Source: Burkholderia sp. Bp9143
Lineage (GTDB): Bacteria > Pseudomonadota > Gammaproteobacteria > Burkholderiales > Burkholderiaceae
Direction of reading: 5' to 3'
Assembly: GCF_003853645.1 (NCBI RefSeq)
Contig: NZ_QTPO01000015.1
Coordinates: 62,001-126,000, forward strand
DNA: 64,000 bases
In this document: piece by piece, positions 39,892-48,271 of the stretch
How positions within the stretch are numbered: the stretch's first letter is position 1
How the letters are laid out: the number at the start of each line of letters is the position of its first letter
Program-made: the position numbers and the translations under genes
The notes under the pieces: generated by a model
What the model saw: the letters and a program-made list of their open reading frames with translations, nothing else
The model's database searches: none
What the model was told of the DNA's origin: nothing

Positions 39892-40878
39892 TCACATCTC
39901 GACCGCGCGCCCCGTCTGCCACGACGTCATCGCGGCCTCCGCCAGCTCGAGCGCGGCGAGCCCGTCTTCGATCGTCGTCCTGACCGGCGTGTCGTCGCGC
40001 AGCGCATCGACGAAGTGCGCGATCTCGGCCGCGTACGCGTGCCGGTAGCGCTCGAGGAAGAACGGCTCGGGCACGTCCGTGGCGATGCCGTTCGCCGCCC
40101 ATGCGGTCACTTCGGTCGGCCGCACGTTGCCGGCCTGCAGCATCCCGGTGCTGCCGAGCAGCTCGAAGCGCTGGTCGTAGCCGTACGCCGCGCGGCGCGA
40201 CGTGTTGATCTGGCACAGCAGGCCGCGCCGCGTGCGGATCGTCACGGCGGTCGAATCGATGTCGCCGGCATCGCGCACGGCCGGGTCGGTCAGGCAACTG
40301 CCGGTCGCGTGCAGCGTCTGCGCTTCGTCGCCGAGAATCCAGCGGAACACGTCGAAGTCGTGGATCAGCATGTCCTTGAAGATGCCGCCCGAGCTGCGGA
40401 TGTAGTCGACGGGTGGCGCGCCGGGGTCGCGGCTCGTGACGACCAGCATTTCCGGGGCGCCGATGTCGCCGCGCTCGACGCGCGCCTTCAACGCGGCGAA
40501 GGTCGGATCGAAACGGCGCTGGAAGCCGATCATGCAGGTGACGCCGCTGCGGCGCACGACCTCCGCGCACTCGCGCGAGCGCGCGACGGTCAGGTCGACC
40601 GGCTTCTCGCAGAACACGGCCTTGCCCGCATTCGCCGCGGCGACGATCAGGTCCGCGTGCGTATCGGTGCTCGATGCGATCACGACGGCCTGCACGGACG
40701 CGTCGCCGAGCGCGCGTTCGATGTCGACGACCTGCGCGCCGTGCGCGTGCGCGAGCGCGTCGGCCGACGGCGCATGGCGGTCGACCACGTACTTGAGTTT
40801 CGCGCCCGGGTGGCGCGCCAGATTCGCGGCGTGGATCTTCCCGATTCTTCCCGCACCGAACAAAGCGAATTCGATCAT
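39892..40878 (-). CDS. Inositol 2-dehydrogenase-like oxidoreductase (Gfo/Idh/MocA family)
   Basis: A 328-residue NAD-dependent dehydrogenase with the Rossmann start EFALFGAGRIGKIHAANLARHP, the family EKPVDL motif (about residue 92) with its catalytic Lys, and the active-site segment GGIFKDMLIHDFDVFRWI with the conserved Asp and His. The closest recognisable function is IolG, myo-inositol to scyllo-inosose; the rhizopine protein MocA belongs to the same family. The start at 40878 was chosen; the longer frame extends through the porin region. It lies 71 nt behind the porin and before the HAD gene. Confidence 0.88.
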   Translation of the reverse strand: MIEFALFGAGRIGKIHAANLARHPGAKLKYVVDRHAPSADALAHAHGAQVVDIERALGDASVQAVVIASSTDTHADLIVAAANAGKAVFCEKPVDLTVARSRECAEVVRRSGVTCMIGFQRRFDPTFAALKARVERGDIGAPEMLVVTSRDPGAPPVDYIRSSGGIFKDMLIHDFDVFRWILGDEAQTLHATGSCLTDPAVRDAGDIDSTAVTIRTRRGLLCQINTSRRAAYGYDQRFELLGSTGMLQAGNVRPTEVTAWAANGIATDVPEPFFLERYRHAYAAEIAHFVDALRDDTPVRTTIEDGLAALELAEAAMTSWQTGRAVEM

Positions 40879-40949
40879 GGTGTTCTCCTGTTGACTCCGT
40901 TGTGTGTCGACGGCGTGCGGCGCGCAACGGCCGCACGCCGTGTCGTCCG

Positions 40950-42071
40950 TCAGAACGACTGGTTGATGCCGATGTTCACGCCGGTCTGCGAACGGCCCGG
41001 CAGCGGATTCGCGAGGTTGTCGTTGTCCGTGCCGGGATTGTTGTTCGCGACCGAGAAATTCGAGCCGCTCGCGTTGCGCACGTGCGCGACGGTCGCGTAG
41101 AGCAACGTACGCTTCGACAGGCTGTACGCGCCGCCGAGCGCGTACATCGACGCGTGGCCGGACGGGTCGTGCGTCGCGTCGCCCGCGCCCGATCCGACGT
41201 GCACGTAGTACGCGGCGCCGCCGAGCGACAAAGCGGGCGTCACGCGATACTGCGCGCCGACCCAGTAGTGGTCGGCATTGCGCGCGAGGCCGGCGGGCGT
41301 GTCGGGCGCGTTCAGGTGTGTGTATGCGGCCTGCAACGTCAGCGCACGCCAATAGAGGTTCGCGCCGGCGAAGACTTCGCGCGAGCTCGTGAACACGTTG
41401 CTCATCCGGCCGTTCGCGTCGCGCAGTTCGTCGTACAGCGCACGCAGCATCACGAAGTCGTTGCGGTACGTGAGCTGGATCCCGTCGGTGCGGCCGTACT
41501 CGTTCGCCGCGCCGAGATTGAAGCCGCCGGCCTGGTTGCCGAGCGCGTACTGCGCGTGCACGCTGAAGCCGTTCCATGACGGCGACCGGTATTCGATGTT
41601 GTTGCTGGTGATCGGCACGTTGCGGCTGCGCACCAGCGCGGTCGCGGAATAGGCCTGTTGCAACAGCGGATCCATGTCCCACTGGTCGTTCGCGATGAAC
41701 AGGTTGCGGCCGAACGACAGCGTGCCGATCCGGTCGTGGCGCACGCCGACGAGCGCCTTGCGGCTGAACAGGCGGTTGTTGCCGTCGCCCGCGGTGCCCG
41801 ACATCAGGTTGATGCCCGATTCGAGGTTGAAGATCACGCGATAGCCGCCGCCGATGTCTTCCTGGCCGAGCAGCCCGAACCGGCTCGCGCCCCAGTCGCT
41901 GCTTTGCGCGCGCAGCCGCGACGCGGTGGTGCCGTTGCCGGTCTGCACCTGGCTCACGTAGTCGAGGCCCGCGTCGGCGACGCCGTACAGCGTGACCGAC
42001 GTTTGGGCAAAAGCACCCGAATAACAGAGGATTCCTGAGCATCCTAGCGTGGCTAACGCGATTCGATTCAT
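40950..42071 (-). CDS. Gram-negative porin (OmpC-like, Burkholderia type)
   Basis: A 373-residue trimeric porin with a signal peptide cleaved after GAFA (residue 22) and the classical beta-proteobacterial start QTSVTLYGVADAGLDYVSQ. Long alternating strands follow and the protein ends in a C-terminal Phe (GINQSF) as needed for BAM recognition. Placed between isomerase and dehydrogenase genes in one operon, it probably admits the pathway substrate; no ABC or MFS inner-membrane carrier is encoded in the cluster. The start at 42071 is chosen for the signal peptide. Confidence 0.9.
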   Translation of the reverse strand: MNRIALATLGCSGILCYSGAFAQTSVTLYGVADAGLDYVSQVQTGNGTTASRLRAQSSDWGASRFGLLGQEDIGGGYRVIFNLESGINLMSGTAGDGNNRLFSRKALVGVRHDRIGTLSFGRNLFIANDQWDMDPLLQQAYSATALVRSRNVPITSNNIEYRSPSWNGFSVHAQYALGNQAGGFNLGAANEYGRTDGIQLTYRNDFVMLRALYDELRDANGRMSNVFTSSREVFAGANLYWRALTLQAAYTHLNAPDTPAGLARNADHYWVGAQYRVTPALSLGGAAYYVHVGSGAGDATHDPSGHASMYALGGAYSLSKRTLLYATVAHVRNASGSNFSVANNNPGTDNDNLANPLPGRSQTGVNIGINQSF

Positions 42072-42184
42072 GTCGTCTCCATACCTGTCGTCGTTTTGTT
42101 GTGGATTGCCTGCTTGCCTGCGTCGCATCGGGTGTCGTATCGCGCGATGCGCGCCGGTTGCGGCGGCGTGCGCCGCCGCGACGC

Positions 42185-43015
42185 TCAGCGAGCCGCGAGC
42201 TCGCCGCGGAGGTAATCGATGCTGGCGCGCAGCCGGTCTTCGATGTCATCCGCTTCCGCGATCTCGTTCGCGAACGGCTCGAACGAGAATGCCCCTCGAT
42301 AGCCGCGCGCGAGCAGCTCGCGCAGCTGCTGGACGTTGCCGAGCCGGTCGGCGCCGCCGACCAGCACACGATGGCCGTCGCGCATCCGGTCGACCGGCAG
42401 GTCGCTTTCCTCGACGCCCGAGATGTGCACGAGGCCCGTCAGGTTCGGGAAGAAGATGTCCTCGCCCGACAGGTGGTGGTGGAACGTGTCGTGCACGAGC
42501 CGGAATACCTGTTCGCCGGCCGCGGCGTAGATGCCCTTCACCGCGTCCGACTTGCGGCGCAGCGAGCATTCCTCGAAGCCGAGCGGCTCGATGAAGCCAA
42601 GGAGGCCGCGCGCGTCGAGGATCGGCTTGAGCGCCTTCAGCGCCTTCACGAGATCGGCGTGGCGCGCGTCGGCGTCGCGCGTGTCGCCGCGGCTGTTGGT
42701 CGGGCACAGCACCAGTGCGCGCGCACCGCATTGCGCGGCGTAGTCGGCGAGCACGGTCGCTTCGTCCGCGCGCTCGGCATTCCATTGCTCGAAGCGCTGC
42801 AGCGCGTTGATCGTCAGGATCGTGACGCCGCCGGCTTCGGCCGTCGCGCGCACGGCCGAAGCCGGCGTGCCGTCGGTGATCTCGACGCCGTCGAGATCGT
42901 TGCGGATCTCGATCGTGTCGACGCCGAGCCGCCGGCACAGCGCGACATAACGGTCGAGCGGCAGGCGCGGCGCGCTCATCCGGTTCAGCGAAAAGTGGAA
43001 TGCTGGTTGCGTCAT
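42185..43015 (-). CDS. TIM-barrel isomerase/epimerase (IolI-like)
   Basis: A 276-residue xylose-isomerase-fold protein. It shows the strand/loop pattern FHFSLNRMSAPRLPLDRYVALCRRLGVDTIEIRNDL, the metal-binding Glu in GFIEPLGFEECSL, the HDTFHHHLSGED segment (Asp, His) and the C-terminal FSFEPFANEI (Glu). This matches the AP-endonuclease-2 family, which contains IolI (2-keto-myo-inositol isomerase) and IolE. It lies 36 nt behind another TIM-barrel gene and before the porin. The precise substrate is not defined by sequence. Confidence 0.8.
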   Translation of the reverse strand: MTQPAFHFSLNRMSAPRLPLDRYVALCRRLGVDTIEIRNDLDGVEITDGTPASAVRATAEAGGVTILTINALQRFEQWNAERADEATVLADYAAQCGARALVLCPTNSRGDTRDADARHADLVKALKALKPILDARGLLGFIEPLGFEECSLRRKSDAVKGIYAAAGEQVFRLVHDTFHHHLSGEDIFFPNLTGLVHISGVEESDLPVDRMRDGHRVLVGGADRLGNVQQLRELLARGYRGAFSFEPFANEIAEADDIEDRLRASIDYLRGELAAR

Positions 43016-43051
43016 CGTTCTGTCCTCAGGTGTCGAGTGGGGCGGGGCGAA

Positions 43052-44086
43052 TCAGGTGAAGCTGCGCGCGTGCGTGGCGGCCGGCGCATCCGCCGGTTCC
43101 GCGGCGAGCGAGCGCCACGTGTCGCGCAGCCACTGCGCGCACGCGACGTTGTTGTCGAAGATCGAATAGCGCGCGCCGCCGCCGTAGTCCGGAAACGGGA
43201 TGAACTCGCAGCTGATCTGCTCGAGCCGTATCGGCCGCGCATGAACCTGCCACTGCAGCAGGCGCCGCAGCGCCGTTTTCCACGTGTCGAGCGGCGCCGC
43301 GCGCCATTCGCCGTGATACGCGCCCGGCGCCGGTTCGACGAACGGGTACTGGATCCCGCGGCCGGGCCGGCCGTCCGCGCGGTGCATCCAGCGGTTCTCC
43401 GGATTGTTCGGGATCACGCTGCGCGCATGCGCGTGCCGGACCCAGCCGCGTGCGATCCAGTCAGCGTAGACGGCAGACGACGAGGACGGGTCGAGCAGGT
43501 GCCGCACGCTGTCGACCGGCTCGCGCAGGCCCGATGCATCGAGTTCGGCGCGGTTGCCGACCTTGAACAGCAGGTGCGAATGGTCGAGCGTGATCCTGAA
43601 CGGCGCGCCGGCCTGCTCGACGCATTGCGCGACGCGGGCGATCCGCAGGAAATCCTCGCTCCACATGTCGACGTGCACTTCGAGGCTCGGCAGGCAGCCG
43701 ACCGGCTCGCCGCGTTCGTAGGCGCGCAAGTAGAAGTCGGCGACTTCGCGGTCCGACAGCGGATGGCCGTCCGCGTGGTGCGCGTACAGCTGGCAGTTGA
43801 GCACCGTGCTGCCGAACCGCGCGCCGGCGTCGACGATCTCGGCGACGTGCGCTTCGTCGCGGCCGGCGCACCAGATGCCGCCGATCACGCGAATCGGCAG
43901 CGCATGCCGGTCGACGAGCGCGAAGTACGGAGACAGGTCCTCGCCGCGCACCGGGTTCTTCTCGAGGTAGTCGAACACGCCGGCGCCGGCGATCATCTGG
44001 AACCGCTCGGTGGGCGTGGGCAGCGGCAGGCCGTCGTGTTCGAGCACGCCGTCGAGGTTCACGCCGATGAGGATCGCTTCAGCCAT
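43052..44086 (-). CDS. TIM-barrel sugar/cyclitol isomerase-like protein
   Basis: First gene of the minus-strand operon; 344 residues with a probable xylose-isomerase-type TIM barrel. Visible are an early EHDGLPLPTPTERFQMI segment, IRVIGGIWCAGRDEAHV, the likely metal-binding stretch SLEVHVDMWSEDF (Glu, His, Asp) and RITLDHSHLLFKVGN (Asp, His). It is only loosely like IolE/MocC proteins, so the role is inferred from neighbours. Starts at 44086 or 44095 are both possible; GGAG lies 3 nt before 44086. The operator-like site at 44153-44174 lies 67 nt upstream. Confidence 0.65.
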   Translation of the reverse strand: MAEAILIGVNLDGVLEHDGLPLPTPTERFQMIAGAGVFDYLEKNPVRGEDLSPYFALVDRHALPIRVIGGIWCAGRDEAHVAEIVDAGARFGSTVLNCQLYAHHADGHPLSDREVADFYLRAYERGEPVGCLPSLEVHVDMWSEDFLRIARVAQCVEQAGAPFRITLDHSHLLFKVGNRAELDASGLREPVDSVRHLLDPSSSSAVYADWIARGWVRHAHARSVIPNNPENRWMHRADGRPGRGIQYPFVEPAPGAYHGEWRAAPLDTWKTALRRLLQWQVHARPIRLEQISCEFIPFPDYGGGARYSIFDNNVACAQWLRDTWRSLAAEPADAPAATHARSFT

Positions 44087-44152
44087 CGTCTCCATCCGTT
44101 CTGATTCTGGATGGCTGCCAAATGTACGGACGTGCCGAGCGGGCTGCATGAC

Positions 44153-44174
44153 AAACGTTGACGAAAATTCGCCA
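44153..44174 (-). promoter_or_regulatory. Predicted LacI-family operator upstream of the isomerase operon
   Basis: The plus strand reads AAACGTTGACGAAAATTCGC followed by CA. It matches, with a single base difference over 22 nt, the reverse complement of 45356-45377. The core is the near-palindrome GACGAAA-A-TTCG. The site lies 67 nt before the TIM-barrel gene and in the same relative orientation as the other copy before the oxygenase gene. Confidence 0.7.
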
Positions 44175-44226
44175 ATGAGGCGGTCGATTTTTCCGCGACG
44201 CGCCTCCGCGCGATGTGCGGCGGGCG

Positions 44227-45291
44227 TCAGGCCGACAGGTACGCGCTGGTGCGCACGTTGGCCGAGCAGAACACGCGGAATTCGACCGGGTCGCCCGGCG
44301 GCGGCTGTTCGACGATGCCGCACGCGTGCAGCACATGCTGCAGCGCGGAAATCGCCTGGTCGTCCGGATCCTGGTCGATCGCGATGTCCATCGCGCCGGC
44401 TTCGATGTAGGTGCGGTGCAGGTCGATCATCTCGTGGCCGATCCAGACGACGCGCCCGGCCGCGCCCGCCTTGCGCAGCGCGGCCTCGACGCCGGCCGAG
44501 CCCGCGCCGCTGTTATAGATCCCGACGATATCGTCGTACGTGCGCAGCGCGTTCGTCACCGCGCGGTAGCAGCCGTCGTCCTGGTCGAGCGTCTCGATCG
44601 GCGCGTCGTCGCAGCCGAGGTCGGCGAATGCTTCCCGCAACTGGTCGACGCAGCCGGCCATCCGGTCGGCATGCGCGCGGTAGCCCATGCGCCCGCCCAG
44701 CAGCAGCACGCGGCCGGGGCGCGCCGCGAGGCGGCCGATGTAGTAGCCGGCCGTGCGCCCGGCGCGGTAGTTGTCGATGCCCGCGTAGTGCACGCGGTCG
44801 ATGCCGCCGATGTCGGTGACCATCGTGACGACGGTCTCGCCGCGCGCGATCGCGCCGGCCAGCGCGTCGCGCACGCGCGCCGTGTCGCGCGCGGTGACGA
44901 TCAGCGCCGCGCGCCGGTACGCGGGCCGTTCGATCAGCGCGGCGGCGCGCTCGTCGTCCGCGGCGGGCAGGATGGTCCGGTGCACGACCACGCGCCGGTC
45001 GAGCATCTGCAACGAGCGTTGCACCGCCTGCTGCAGCCGCCGGAAGAACGGCGCGTCGGTGTCGGGCAGCAGCACGTCGACGTGAAGCAGCCCGTGCCGC
45101 GTGTCGGGCAACTGGCGCGGCACGCCGAGCTGGCGCGCGGCCGCGACCACGCGCTCGCGCGCCTGCGCGGACACGCTGCCGCGCTCGTTCAGCACGCGGT
45201 CGACGGTGGTCGTGCTGACCCCGGCGAGCGCCGCGATCTCGTCGAAGCGCGCGGTGCGCTTGCGCCAGCGCGGACCGGTGGGGTCGGCCAT
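44227..45291 (-). CDS. LacI-family transcriptional regulator
   Basis: A 354-residue LacI/GalR-type regulator with an N-terminal HTH (about residues 14-60: FDEIAALAGVSTTTVDRVLNERGSVSAQARERVVAAARQLG) and a periplasmic-binding-protein-like sugar domain (DVLLPDTDAPFFRRLQQAV ... GIYNSGAGSAGVEAAL ... DIAIDQDPDDQAISALQHVL). It sits between the two catabolic operons and is transcribed away from the oxygenase gene. The start at 45291 is chosen; the longer frame goes into the intergenic operator. The two 22-nt sites nearby are its likely targets, and a cyclitol its likely inducer; both are inference. Confidence 0.88.
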   Translation of the reverse strand: MADPTGPRWRKRTARFDEIAALAGVSTTTVDRVLNERGSVSAQARERVVAAARQLGVPRQLPDTRHGLLHVDVLLPDTDAPFFRRLQQAVQRSLQMLDRRVVVHRTILPAADDERAAALIERPAYRRAALIVTARDTARVRDALAGAIARGETVVTMVTDIGGIDRVHYAGIDNYRAGRTAGYYIGRLAARPGRVLLLGGRMGYRAHADRMAGCVDQLREAFADLGCDDAPIETLDQDDGCYRAVTNALRTYDDIVGIYNSGAGSAGVEAALRKAGAAGRVVWIGHEMIDLHRTYIEAGAMDIAIDQDPDDQAISALQHVLHACGIVEQPPPGDPVEFRVFCSANVRTSAYLSA

Positions 45292-45355
45292 GGTCGTCTC
45301 CGTGTTTATCCGTCGTCGCCAGCGGGGTGTGGCGCTGACCGGAAAGCTAAAGCGA

Positions 45356-45377
45356 TGGCGAAATTTCGTCAACGTTT
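45356..45377 (+). promoter_or_regulatory. Predicted LacI-family operator between regulator and oxygenase
   Basis: The core is the perfect palindrome CGAAATTTCG (45359-45368) extended by TCAACGTTT. The whole 22-nt site matches 21 of 22 bases of the reverse complement of 44153-44174. It lies about 65 nt before the regulator start and 90 nt before the oxygenase start, so it can govern both. Confidence 0.72.
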
Positions 45378-45466
45378 CGATTGAGCGGGCCACGGCCGTC
45401 GCCTAATTTTGAACGCATGCGAAGCGCTTGCCGTGCTTCCCGCAAACGAAAAACCAGGAGACACGA

Positions 45467-46552
45467 GTGGCCCATACGGACGACCAGGCGCACGACCGCA
45501 CCGCGGCGGCGCGCCGTCAGGAATACCGAATGATCGGCGGCGCCGGCGAACGTGCGCGGGCCGCGGGGCTCGTCAATGCCGAGTGGTACCGGTGCCCGGT
45601 GCCGCGGCCGCTGATGAAGCAGCTGATGCAGCGCGACGACGCGCGTGCGATCCGCGACACGCTGGTCTGGTACGCGGCGATCGTCGCGAGCGGCGTGCTC
45701 GCGTGGCTCGCGTGGCGGGCGCATTCCGCGTGGGCGATTCCCGCGTTCTTCGTGTACGGCACGCTTTACTGCAGCCCGGCCGACTCGCGCTGGCACGAGT
45801 GCGGGCACGGCACCGCGTTCCGCACGCGCTGGATGAACGACGTGCTGTACCAGGTCGCGTCGTTCCAGGTGTTCCGCCGTGCGACGGTATGGCGCTGGAG
45901 CCACGCGCGCCATCACACCGACACGCTGGTCGTCGGGCGCGATCCGGAAATCGCCGCGCCGAAGCCGACCGACTGGCTCGGGCTCGCGCTGAACGTGGTC
46001 GCGCTCAAGCATGTGGCGAGCGAGCTGCGCAAGATGATGGTGCTGGCGTTCGCCGGCCGGCTCGACGACGAGGAACGTACCTACGTGCCCGAATCGGAAT
46101 GGCCGAAGGTCGTGCGCGAGGCGCGCATTCATCTGAGCGTTTATGCCCTCGTGATCGGCGCGTCGGTGGCTTGGCACACGATCCTGCCGCTGCTCTACGT
46201 CGGGCTGCCGAGCCTCTACGGCGCGTGGCTGTACCTGTACTTCGGCCTGACGCAGCACGCGGGCATGCCCGAGAACGTGCTCGACCACCGGCGCAACTGC
46301 CGGACCGTGAGGATGAATCCGGTGTTCCGCTTCCTGTACTGGAACATGAACTACCACGTCGAACATCACATGTTCCCGATGGTGCCGTTCCACGCGCTGC
46401 CGAAGCTGCATGAAGCCGTGAAGGCCGACATGCCGCCGCCGTACCGCAGCACGCTGGCCGCGTATGCGGAGATCGTGCCGGCCCTCGTCCGACAGACGCG
46501 CGACCCGTCCCATTACGTCGTGCGGCCGGTGCCCGACGCGGCGCGTGCCTGA
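45467..46552 (+). CDS. Diiron membrane oxygenase/desaturase (MocD-like)
   Basis: A 361-residue membrane protein of the desaturase/hydroxylase superfamily. All three histidine boxes are intact: HECGH (110-114), HARHH (146-150) and HVEHH (297-301), with hydrophobic pairs at about 68-102 and 225-262. I chose GTG at 45467 because AGGAG stands 6 nt upstream and the same AGGAGACACG motif precedes the next gene; an in-frame ATG at 45428 would skip it. A Rieske ferredoxin and a reductase follow, forming a complete electron-transfer oxygenase system like rhizobial MocDEF, which demethylates rhizopine. Generic annotation would be fatty acid desaturase. Confidence 0.8.
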   Translation: MAHTDDQAHDRTAAARRQEYRMIGGAGERARAAGLVNAEWYRCPVPRPLMKQLMQRDDARAIRDTLVWYAAIVASGVLAWLAWRAHSAWAIPAFFVYGTLYCSPADSRWHECGHGTAFRTRWMNDVLYQVASFQVFRRATVWRWSHARHHTDTLVVGRDPEIAAPKPTDWLGLALNVVALKHVASELRKMMVLAFAGRLDDEERTYVPESEWPKVVREARIHLSVYALVIGASVAWHTILPLLYVGLPSLYGAWLYLYFGLTQHAGMPENVLDHRRNCRTVRMNPVFRFLYWNMNYHVEHHMFPMVPFHALPKLHEAVKADMPPPYRSTLAAYAEIVPALVRQTRDPSHYVVRPVPDAARA

Positions 46553-46588
46553 CCGGCATCGAACATTCCAACCCAGGAGACACGCATC

Positions 46589-46897
46589 ATGACGCAATGG
46601 ATCGACACCGGCGCCCTCGACGACATCGACGACGAGGACGTCGCCCGCTTCGACCACGACGGCCGCACGTACGCGATCTACCGGATCGACGGGAACGTCT
46701 ATGCGAGCGACGGGCTGTGCACGCACGAGCACGTGCATCTCGCGGACGGGCTCGTGATCGATCACGTGATCGAATGCCCGAAGCACAACGGACGCTTCGA
46801 CGTGCGCGACGGCCGGGCGCTGTCGGCGCCCGCCTGCGAGAAGCTGCGCACCTACCGCGCGAAGGTCGAGGACGGCCGCATCCTGATCGAGGTGTGA
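46589..46897 (+). CDS. mocE: MocE-family Rieske-type [2Fe-2S] ferredoxin
   Basis: A 102-residue soluble Rieske ferredoxin. The cluster ligands are Cys44-X-His46 (GLCTHEHVHL) and Cys63-X2-His66 (ECPKHNGRFD), the normal C-X-H ... C-X2-H arrangement; no extra domains. It should carry electrons from the reductase encoded 4 nt downstream to the diiron enzyme encoded 36 nt upstream. The family name MocE comes from rhizopine catabolism in rhizobia. AGGAG precedes the ATG by 9 nt. Confidence 0.88.
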   Translation: MTQWIDTGALDDIDDEDVARFDHDGRTYAIYRIDGNVYASDGLCTHEHVHLADGLVIDHVIECPKHNGRFDVRDGRALSAPACEKLRTYRAKVEDGRILIEV

Positions 46898-46901
46898 CGC
46901 G

Positions 46902-48152
46902 ATGGCGAACGACCGGGTGATGGCGATCGTCGGCGCCGGCCATGCGGGCGGCCGTGCGGCGCAGGTGCTGCGCGAGGGCGGCTGGCGCGGGCGCATCGTG
47001 CTGATCGGCGCGGAGGCGCACCTGCCGTACGAGCGGCCGCCGTTGTCGAAGGGCGTGCTGACCGGCGAGCGCAGCGCCGCGCAATGCGGGCTGCGCGATC
47101 CGGATGCGTGGCGCGCGGACGATATCGAGCCGATCGTCGCGACTGTCGAGCGGATCGATCCGGTGGCGCGCGAGGTGCATGTGTCGGGCGGCCGCGGATT
47201 CGCTTACGACGCGCTGCTGCTCGCGACCGGCGGCCGCGCGCGCCGCCTCGCGATTCCGGGTGCGGAACTCGACGGCGTATTCGCGTTGCGCACGCTCGAC
47301 GACGCGGCGGCGCTCGGCGCGCGGCTCGTGCCCGATGCGCGGGTCGTGCTGATCGGCGGCGGCTTCATCGGTCTCGAGGTCGCGGCGTCGGCGCGGCTGC
47401 GCGGTTGCCGCGTGACCGTGCTCGATGCGGCACCGCGCCTGCTCGGGCGTGCGGTGCCGGAGCCGATCGCGGCGCGCGTGCATGCACTGCATGTGCAGCG
47501 GGGCGTCGAGATCGGCCTGAACCGCCGGCCCGTCGCGATCGAGCGCACGCCGGACCGCGCGCTGGCCGTCGTGCTCGACGACGGCGACACGCTGATCGCC
47601 GATACGGTGGTCGCCGGCATCGGGATTGAACCGGCGGACGAACTGGCGCGTGACGCGGGCCTCGTCGTCGAGCGCGGGATCGTCGTGAACGCGCGGCTCG
47701 AGACGTCGGCGCGCGGCATCTATGCGGCCGGCGATGTCGCGGTGTTCCCGAGCGGGGTGTGGGGGCGGCTCGTGCGTCAGGAAACCTGGCACGGCGCCGA
47801 AACGCAGGCGCGCGTCGCCGCACGCAACATGCTCGGCGCCGACGAACCGTATCGCGAGCTGCCGTGGTTCTGGTCCGATCAATACGATGCGCAGTTGCAG
47901 GTGGCCGGCGAACCGGCACTTGGCGAGCGGACGGTCGCGCGCGTGCTCGGCGACGACGCGGAAATCCACTTCCACTTCGACGCGGGCGAACGGCTCGTCG
48001 CGGCAAGTGGCTTCGGTCGTGCGTCGGGATTCGTCAAGGAGATGCGCATCGCGCGGCTGCTGGTCGAGCGCGGGATCGACGTGGCGCCGGCTGCGGTCGC
48101 GGATGCGAGCGTGAAGCTGAAGTCGCTGGTGTCGGCCGCGGGCGATCGCTAG
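46902..48152 (+). CDS. NAD(P)H:ferredoxin reductase (MocF-like, FAD/NAD-binding)
   Basis: A 416-residue pyridine-nucleotide-disulfide-oxidoreductase-type ferredoxin reductase. The FAD motif GAGHAG lies at residues 11-16 with YERPPLSKGVL behind it, the NAD-binding GGGFIGLEVAASARLRG at about 150-167, and the second FAD motif GIYAAGDVAVF near 272. The C-terminal domain is like BphA4/rubredoxin reductases. It supplies the Rieske ferredoxin encoded 4 nt upstream. It ends the plus-strand operon; a poly-G run and glpF follow convergently. Confidence 0.88.
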   Translation: MANDRVMAIVGAGHAGGRAAQVLREGGWRGRIVLIGAEAHLPYERPPLSKGVLTGERSAAQCGLRDPDAWRADDIEPIVATVERIDPVAREVHVSGGRGFAYDALLLATGGRARRLAIPGAELDGVFALRTLDDAAALGARLVPDARVVLIGGGFIGLEVAASARLRGCRVTVLDAAPRLLGRAVPEPIAARVHALHVQRGVEIGLNRRPVAIERTPDRALAVVLDDGDTLIADTVVAGIGIEPADELARDAGLVVERGIVVNARLETSARGIYAAGDVAVFPSGVWGRLVRQETWHGAETQARVAARNMLGADEPYRELPWFWSDQYDAQLQVAGEPALGERTVARVLGDDAEIHFHFDAGERLVAASGFGRASGFVKEMRIARLLVERGIDVAPAAVADASVKLKSLVSAAGDR

Positions 48153-48271
48153 CTGCGGTGTGCGGCGGCGCGGCGGCAGCCGTGCGAAGCAGGAGGAAGA
48201 AGGAGGGGGGTAGAAGCGCGCGGCAGCCGCTGCCGCGCGCTTCTCGAGCTCGCGTTCGGGTGGAACCGCGA

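Noticed and set aside
45467-48152. Reading the oxygenase-ferredoxin-reductase genes as a lipid desaturase system
   Set aside because: Considered because generic annotation gives fatty acid desaturase. Its Rieske MocE-type partner, the inositol-type neighbours and the shared operator make a cyclitol role more likely, though not proven.
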